From Willaertia magna (taxonomy: Eukaryota; Heterolobosea; Eutetramitea; Acrasida; Naegleriidae): 12,454 nt of DNA. The DNA is taken from NCBI GenBank assembly GCA_902984215.1, contig CADWAF010002577.1, positions 1 to 12,454 on the forward strand. The letters run 5' to 3'. The position numbers and the translations under genes were made by a program. Shown here one piece after another: positions 7,852 to 12,454 of the stretch. Each line of letters starts with the position of its first letter. Position 1 is the first letter of the stretch. The notes below the pieces were generated by a model. The model did no database searches and was not told the DNA's origin. It saw nothing but the letters and a program-made list of their open reading frames with translations.

Positions 7852-7936
7852 TTTTTTTTTAAGCAAAAAAAATTAAAAAAAAAATCTCATCAATAATTTT
7901 CCCGCCTTAAAAATAAAAAAAATTGTTTTAAAAAAA
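7852..7936. promoter_or_regulatory. 85-bp bidirectional promoter between NMT and NAA50
   Basis: The two ATGs face away from each other across 85 bp. The spacer is poly-A/poly-T except for a short G+C-rich core, CCCGCC, at 7901-7906. Both genes must start transcription from this interval or from within their own coding sequence. Confidence 0.7.
7898..7905 (+). promoter_or_regulatory. E2F/DP-type site TTTCCCGC
   Basis: TTTCCCGC matches the consensus TTTSSCGC exactly and is the only G+C-rich element in the NMT/NAA50 promoter. It is 31 bases upstream of the NAA50 ATG and 46 upstream of the NMT ATG. Binding by E2F/DP is inferred. Confidence 0.45.
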
Positions 7937-8611
7937 ATGTCCACTGCAACCACTACTGCAACTGCTACAACCACAACAACACCGATTGTTAACAATGCTT
8001 GTAATTTAATTGATCATAGAGCATTATACTTCTCTAAACATACAACATTAAAATCATTAAACCATAAAATAAGATATATGGGTATTATAGATAAAAATTT
8101 AGAACAATTAAAAATTTTAAATAAATATATCTTTCCAATTCAATATAGAGATAAAGTTTATAATCAAATTTTAAAAAATGGTCCAGAAATGAATATTTAT
8201 ATTTTATTTAATGATATCCCAGTTGGTATTTGTTGTTGTAGATTAGAAACACAATCATCATCCACTCAACCAACAACAACAACAACTAGTTTACAAAATA
8301 ATACAGAAAATAATACAGAAAATACAACAACAACTAATAAATTATATATCATGTTAATTGGTGTTTTACCTAAATATAGAAAATTAGGATTAGGTAATTT
8401 AATAATGAATGAAAAAATTGAAGAATGGTGTAAAAAATTTAATGTTAAAACTTGTTATTTACATGTACAATGTACAAATGAAAGTGCAATTAAATTTTAT
8501 GAAAAGTATAATTTTAAAATTGTAAAGACATTAGAAAATTATTATGAAAATGATAATTTTGGTAATGAAGATGCTTGTAGAGATTGTTATTTAATGGAAA
8601 AGGAATATTAA
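7937..8611 (+). CDS. NAA50: N-alpha-acetyltransferase 50 (NAA50/San-like GNAT)
   Basis: The 224-residue protein has a Thr/Ala-rich N-terminal extension (1-18), then a GNAT domain that follows NAA50 throughout: LKILNKYIFPIQYRDKVY (58-75), FNDIPVGICCCRLE (91-104), LYIMLIGVLPKYRKLGLG (136-153) and YLHVQCTNESAIKFYEKYNF (174-193), ending with ENYYEND. The acetyl-CoA loop is RKLGLG (148-153). Y137 and H176 align with the catalytic Tyr and His of human NAA50. Known NAA50 acetylates N-terminal Met of Met-hydrophobic proteins, works beside the NatA complex, and supports sister-chromatid cohesion in animals. A Ser/Thr/Asn/Gln insert at 106-134 lengthens the loop between two central strands. The ATG follows seven A's. 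It shares a promoter with NMT. Confidence 0.93.
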   Translation: MSTATTTATATTTTTPIVNNACNLIDHRALYFSKHTTLKSLNHKIRYMGIIDKNLEQLKILNKYIFPIQYRDKVYNQILKNGPEMNIYILFNDIPVGICCCRLETQSSSTQPTTTTTSLQNNTENNTENTTTTNKLYIMLIGVLPKYRKLGLGNLIMNEKIEEWCKKFNVKTCYLHVQCTNESAIKFYEKYNFKIVKTLENYYENDNFGNEDACRDCYLMEKEY

Positions 8612-8788
8612 ATGTAATTAAAATAAATTATTTATTTATTAAGTTTATTCATTTTTATAGGAGATGATGTATGAAGATAGGGTTGATTTAAAGTGTTTCA
8701 TCTCTCTTCATCATCTTCTTTTCTTATCGGAAGAGCTTGATGGTAAGACTTGTTTATTCTTGTTGTTTGTTAATTTTTTTTTTAAAAA
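8612..8788 (+). promoter_or_regulatory. NAA50 3' flank and promoter/5' UTR of the C2orf76-like gene
   Basis: The first 50 bp are A/T-only-like and hold the 3' end of NAA50. The next part (about 8661-8760) is less A+T-rich and pyrimidine-rich, with CTCTTCATCATCTTC. It contains TATCGGAAGAG at 8725-8735, the reverse complement of a word in the PRP39 promoter. A T run then an A run precedes the next ATG, as in the other genes. I see no open frame worth calling. Confidence 0.55.
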
Positions 8789-9307
8789 ATGTCTGAACTC
8801 AACAACCAACAAGATGGTTCTTCTTCTAGTACCGGTAATGAAAGTAACAATACCAACAATACCACTCAATCATTATTAATTATGAATGATGAAGGATTTT
8901 CAATTGAACACGTAAATGAAAATTTAGAAAAAAATAAAGATGCCACTCTAACAATACGTTTAATAAGATCATTTGAATATAGAAATATTAAACCAATGAT
9001 TTTACATCATATTAATATTTATAAAATGACAGGTAATGAATTATTAGAATTAATTTTAAATAAAATAAATACAGAATCTAATTTTAATAATCATAAAAAT
9101 AGAAATTATAATACTTTAAAATTATATCATTCTGCACATTCATTTAAATCACAAAATTTAGTTATTAATTTACAAGATGATGATCATTTGATTTTAAATT
9201 TAAATAAAAGTTTAGTTGAAAATAATGTTAAGAATGAAGCTGAAATTTCTTGTTTTATTTTGGAAGAATATTTAAATTTTAAGAAAAATCCACAAATTAA
9301 ATGGTAA
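8789..9307 (+). CDS. C2orf76-like protein (UPF0538 family)
   Basis: The protein has 172 residues. The first 48 are low-complexity (Ser/Asn/Thr), then 51-172 follows the whole human C2orf76 sequence pattern: TLTIRLIRSFEYRNIKP (53-69), NYNTLKLYHSAHSFKSQNLV (106-125), LQDDDHLIL, NEAEISCF, and a tail YLNFKKNPQIKW that matches the family's conserved ending with a C-terminal Trp. The family is widespread in eukaryotes, small, probably ubiquitin-like in fold from its strand and helix pattern, and has no established biochemical role. The ATG follows six A's; the gene is 177 bp downstream of NAA50 on the same strand. Confidence 0.85.
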   Translation: MSELNNQQDGSSSSTGNESNNTNNTTQSLLIMNDEGFSIEHVNENLEKNKDATLTIRLIRSFEYRNIKPMILHHINIYKMTGNELLELILNKINTESNFNNHKNRNYNTLKLYHSAHSFKSQNLVINLQDDDHLILNLNKSLVENNVKNEAEISCFILEEYLNFKKNPQIKW

Positions 9308-9468
9308 ATAAATTTATAGTTTTTTTAAAAGAGTTTTTTTTATTTTGGAATTGCGGTTTTCGAGATGAGCAATAAGAATTTCCCAATTATTAAAAAAGAT
9401 ATTTAGCAAAGCTTGGTTTCGATCCAAGGTAATATCTATTAGATATAAAAGGAAAAGTAATTTGGCAA
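9308..9468 (+). promoter_or_regulatory. Spacer before the RCC1-repeat gene, with stem-loop
   Basis: The spacer lacks the T-run/A-run/ATG arrangement seen before the other genes. It contains a two-part hairpin: AGATATT (9397-9403) pairs with AATATCT (9431-9437), and inside it CTTGG (9412-9416) pairs with CCAAG (9424-9428) around a 7-base loop TTTCGAT. TATAAAAG lies at 9444-9451. The frame of the downstream gene is open back to 9433 without another ATG. Confidence 0.5.
9397..9437 (+). repeat. Two-part stem-loop, T-arm-like inner hairpin
   Basis: A 7-bp outer stem encloses a 5-bp inner stem with a 7-base TTTCGAT loop. The inner part resembles a tRNA T-arm, but the loop lacks the canonical TTCRA order and there is no D-arm or anticodon arm, so no tRNA gene is called. 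Confidence 0.35.
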
Positions 9469-10398
9469 ATGAAATCACAAATACATACTACCATATTAAC
9501 AACTGATAATACTTTAATTACATTTGGTCATGGAGAATTTGGTTCATTAGGTAATGGTCAATTTATTCATCAAAGTGTACCTGTATTAGTAGATAATTCA
9601 TTATTTATTGATAAACAAATTAAACAAATGGAAGTAGGATATGGTACTACTATTATTATGACTAATGAAGGTAAATTATATGGATGGGGTACTAATCAAT
9701 ATAGTGAATTATGTTTTAATGGACAGAAGATTGCATCACCTACAGTCATTCCTACATTTGGTAAGAAAGTGAAGAAAGTATTTTATCAAATGTTTACAAG
9801 TGTATTTTTAACTGAAGATGGAGAAGTATATTTTTGTGGTAGAGGATTTACATCTACTGGTCAATCTTATCTTGGTAATAAGATTGATATTAGTGTATTA
9901 GATCCAACTGATCCAATTGAAGATATTGCAATACTTCACGCTTCACTTGTATTTAGAACTAGATTAGGTAATTTATATTCAATGGGATATAATGGTCATG
10001 GATCACTTGGATTAGGTGATACAAATGATAGAACTGTACCTACTTTAATTTCATCTCTTAAGAATGCTGGAACTATAATTACAAAGATTTGTGCTGGAAC
10101 TAGACATGTAATTGCTTTATCTTCTATTGGTAAAGTTTATCAATGGGGTACTCCTTGTGTTGGTATTACTGCGACTGCAGAAACTTTAGGAACCACTACA
10201 GGTTTAACAGTTTCAAATTCACCTATTAGATTTATTGGCAATGATATTGAAAATTATAAAATTGTTGATATATTTTGTGGAGGTGCATCTAATATTGCTA
10301 TTAGTGATAATGGTGTTGTATTTGGTTGGGGTAAAAGTCAATTGTTTGGACCTGCAGGTTCTTCTTTTGCTACTCCAACTAAATTAGTATTACCTTAA
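9469..10398 (+). CDS. RCC1-repeat (ATS1-like) beta-propeller protein, 5' end uncertain
   Basis: The frame gives 309 residues of RCC1-type repeats: HTTILTTDNTLITFGHGEFGSLG (6-28), TIIMTNEGKLYGWGTNQ (61-77), VFLTEDGEVYFCGRG (112-126), FRTRLGNLYSMGYNGHGSLGLG (162-183), HVIALSSIGKVYQWG (213-227) and IAISDNGVVFGWG (276-288). That is about six blades, one short of the usual seven. The repeat pattern continues upstream of the first Met (VIWQ before MKSQIHTT), and this Met lacks the A-run context of the other genes, so an upstream exon or a lost 5' end is likely. RCC1-like proteins range from Ran exchange factors to signalling scaffolds; the partner cannot be told here. Few homopolymer runs occur, unlike its neighbours. 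Confidence 0.82.
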   Translation: MKSQIHTTILTTDNTLITFGHGEFGSLGNGQFIHQSVPVLVDNSLFIDKQIKQMEVGYGTTIIMTNEGKLYGWGTNQYSELCFNGQKIASPTVIPTFGKKVKKVFYQMFTSVFLTEDGEVYFCGRGFTSTGQSYLGNKIDISVLDPTDPIEDIAILHASLVFRTRLGNLYSMGYNGHGSLGLGDTNDRTVPTLISSLKNAGTIITKICAGTRHVIALSSIGKVYQWGTPCVGITATAETLGTTTGLTVSNSPIRFIGNDIENYKIVDIFCGGASNIAISDNGVVFGWGKSQLFGPAGSSFATPTKLVLP

Positions 10399-11558
10399 TA
10401 AATATGTTTTATTACAAGTAAAGTGGTTTTATTCGTTTAGATTTGCAGTAAAACTGTAGTGGAGAAAGAACATGATACCAAAGAATAGCAGATCACATAG
10501 TAATTACGCGTCAATAAAAACTATATCGATTGCTGATGCACATAATTCATTTTGAATTTTTAAAGGGTGCGGTAATAAATAAAGAAAATAATATTGTCAT
10601 TATATCCATGTTCAGTTATACATATTTTAACAGCAGTAAAATTATTTACTTTAATTTAGGTTATTAAAGAGCTTTCAATATTTTCAGATGTTTAAACACT
10701 ACAAAATACATAACAAAAACAACTTTATAATACTATATATAATGTCAAAAAGATACATGAAACTGACTTGTAAAGTATTCAAAATCAAAGTTTTTATTAT
10801 CCTTTTGAGCTTTATTATTTTTGTAACAAATTGCCCCTTTAAAAATCTAATTGGACCAATTAAACCAAACACCCTTTACGTTCCTATATTCTTTCCTTAA
10901 ATAATAAAAATTAAATGATTTAAACTTAAACATAACTTAAAAGCTGTTGTTTTGTAAAATTATAATTATTTAATAAAATAACAAAACCATCAACAAAATC
11001 TAAACAAAACAACACAATTTAAACGAAATATTTTTATAAAATGTGTAACATTATTTTCTTTGTTATTAATTTGTATAAAATTATTAATAATTTTTTTATT
11101 AATTACATGTTCATATATCTTTTCTTTTTTCTTTTATTATTTCTTCCATTTTTATTATCTATAAATTTAAGAATTAAATTCGAAGAATTATTAATGATAT
11201 TAATAAAAAAATGGTAGATTTTTGTTGAAATAAAATTTTTTTTTATCAGTGTTATAAATAATATATTTATTAAAAATATTGTAAATTTGTTAAAATTTAA
11301 TTAAATTTATGTAAAGTTTTATGTAGAAATTAAATTATTAAATCTGAGCCATTCTTAAATCAATAAACCAAGATTATTAATGTATGTATATTTAAAATTT
11401 TTTAAATTTATTGTTTTCTTTTATTAAAATATTGTTATTTTGTTAAAATTTATTTATATTTAGTTTTACTAGTTATTTAAATTAAATAAAAATTTTTTAT
11501 ACACTTTAATTTTATATTATCTAATTATTTTTAATCAATTAATATTTAGCCGGGTTTT

Positions 11559-11600
11559 ATTTTGTAAGGATTATAAAGGATTATAAAATTTACAAAACTG
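11559..11600. repeat. Inverted repeat enclosing a 10-bp tandem repeat
   Basis: TTTTGTAA and TTACAAAA face each other around two exact copies of AAGGATTATA. In this A+T-rich stretch it is one of the few structured elements. It may be chance, a transcription-termination hairpin or a remnant of a small inverted-repeat element. Confidence 0.35.
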
Positions 11601-12124
11601 AGATATTTAAAATTATATTTAAATCTAAACTTTTTGATAATATATGATTTATATTAATTAATAAATTTTTTTTATTTTAAATTAAAAAGTTGTTCATTTT
11701 CAATTTATTGAGAAGTATTATTTTATTGTATAGAATTTATTAATTAAAAATCAGTATCAGTCTATTAAATATATAAAGACAATATAATTATTTGATATAG
11801 TAATTCATTATGTGTAAATATAAAAGAATTAAAATATATGTTATTAACATTTAAATAATTTGGGATATACTATTTTATTTTAATTTAAAACTTTAAAAGA
11901 TTTATGAATGTAATTAAATAGTTTTAAACATATTATTAGATAAAAATTATATCTTTATAATATCTATACTGGAATAATAATGAGCAATTTTTAATAAATT
12001 TTGAGTTTTAAATAATAAAATATATTAAAATTAAATTATATTATTGAACAGAGAAATAAATAAATAAATAATTGTAAAAAGCAGCAAAATAAAATAAAAA
12101 AAAAGTACAATTTTTTATTTACAG

Positions 12125-12212
12125 TAAAAAAAGGCGCGATTTCAAATTTACAGTTTGCCAAAATCGTGATTTTAAAAAAATTAAAATTTTGAAATCTATA
12201 AGGCTTTTTTTT
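12125..12212. repeat. Imperfect inverted repeat with GCGCG core
   Basis: GATTTCAAATTT at 12138-12149 pairs with AAATTTTGAAATC at about 12184-12196 with one bulged base. Outside lie AAAAAAGGC and GGCTTTTTT; in the loop, AAAATC-GT-GATTTT (12160-12173) is a further small palindrome. The result is a nested, potentially foldable 80-90-base element next to a GGCGCG word in otherwise nearly pure A/T DNA. Confidence 0.45.
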
Positions 12213-12282
12213 ATTTGTGTCAATTTTTACAATCTTGGAATCCTAAGTAACAATTACTACTTACTAATTACACTTGATAGCT

Positions 12283-12390
12283 AGAGTACATTATTTCTTA
12301 GCCGACTTCCTTTCAATCTTTTCTATCTCTCTAACTAAAATTTACTGATTGATTGGAATGGACTTAACTAAAACTAGAGAGATGTACTCT
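12283..12390. repeat. Split inverted repeat: AGAGTACAT...CTCTCTA / TAGAGAGATGTACTCT
   Basis: The right arm is one continuous 16-base word at 12375-12390. Its complement is present in two pieces on the left: AGAGTACAT at 12283-12291 and CTCTCTA at 12327-12333, separated by 35 bases. All 16 positions pair exactly. It sits in the less A+T-rich right end of the window. Confidence 0.45.
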
Positions 12391-12454
12391 AAGAGATGAG
12401 ATATAACGTTAAACTTTTTGATGGGAAGTGATATAAAAATTTGTTAAAAAAAAA

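Larger units (their letters stand above)
10399..12454. other. Gene-poor, extremely A+T-rich region
   Basis: I see no gene that I can support in these 2 kb. About 10399-10700 is of moderate complexity with a few short open frames (under 35 codons) and a 70-codon one at 10688-10900, none with family features. About 10900-12120 is almost only A and T, with rare G or C. About 12120-12220 and 12275-12395 contain inverted repeats, and from about 12230 the G+C content rises, as it does in the promoters of this window, so another gene may begin or end just past the right edge. No tRNA or rRNA signature was seen. Confidence 0.6.

Noticed and set aside
9397..9437. tRNA gene
   Set aside because: Only a T-arm-like hairpin and an acceptor-like stem exist; no D-arm or anticodon arm, and the loop order is not canonical.
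10454..10556. Short open stretch ending in SIADAHNSF and a minus-strand one opposite it
   Set aside because: Around 30 codons each, no family features; could be a gene or element remnant but cannot be supported.
10688..10900. 70-codon open frame on the plus strand
   Set aside because: Its Phe/Ile/Lys/Asn-rich composition is what translated A+T-rich DNA gives; no motif, poor start context and no homolog that I recognise.
12342..12443. 33-codon minus-strand open stretch (IKKFNVISHLLEYISL...), possibly the last exon of a gene to the right
   Set aside because: Plausible residue content and a nearby AAAAG acceptor-like site, but too short, no recognisable family, and a stop lies upstream in the window, so an unseen intron would be needed.
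1..12454. Reassigned stop codons
   Set aside because: All complete genes end in TAA and no in-frame TAA, TAG or TGA is needed within conserved domains, so the standard code suffices.

Overview
The window looks like nuclear DNA from a compact, very A+T-rich protist genome. Evidence: strictly eukaryotic proteins (Prp39, N-myristoyltransferase, NAA50, a C2orf76 homolog), a GTAAGT...AG spliceosomal intron, long Asn (AAT/AAC), Ser, Thr and Glu runs inside proteins, TAA as every stop seen, and poly-A runs just before most start codons. The style fits an amoeboid protist. A CCDC81-type HU-domain protein, typical of lineages with centrioles or cilia, makes me favour a flagellate-forming amoeba such as an A+T-rich heterolobosean over a dictyostelid. 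Asn-rich, flagellated anaerobic fungi are another possibility. The species is not determined.

Layout. Positions 1-2274 (minus) hold a long open frame that runs off the left edge: a C2 domain followed by the start of a LURP-one/tubby-like domain. It shares a 176-bp divergent promoter region with PRP39 (2451-4535, plus), a U1 snRNP HAT-repeat protein. PRP39 converges on a CCDC81-like protein (4580-6268, minus) with only 44 bp between stops. Just beyond that protein's start is the two-exon N-myristoyltransferase gene (6335-7851, minus, intron 7474-7628). An 85-bp promoter separates it head-to-head from NAA50 (7937-8611, plus). Then come a C2orf76/UPF0538 homolog (8789-9307, plus) and an RCC1-repeat protein (9469-10398, plus) whose 5' end looks incomplete. 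The last 2 kb (10399-12454) has no gene I can support. It is extremely A+T-rich and contains several inverted repeats and a less A+T-rich right end.

How the genes relate. Most are single-copy housekeeping genes with unrelated jobs. The notable pairing is NMT/NAA50: two GNAT-fold enzymes that modify protein N-termini share one tiny bidirectional promoter. That promoter carries a perfect E2F-type site (TTTCCCGC). The other divergent promoter also carries a perfect palindromic E2F-type site (TTTGGCGCCAAA). I saw no other match to TTTSSCGC in the window. This suggests, but does not show, E2F/DP-linked control of both gene pairs.
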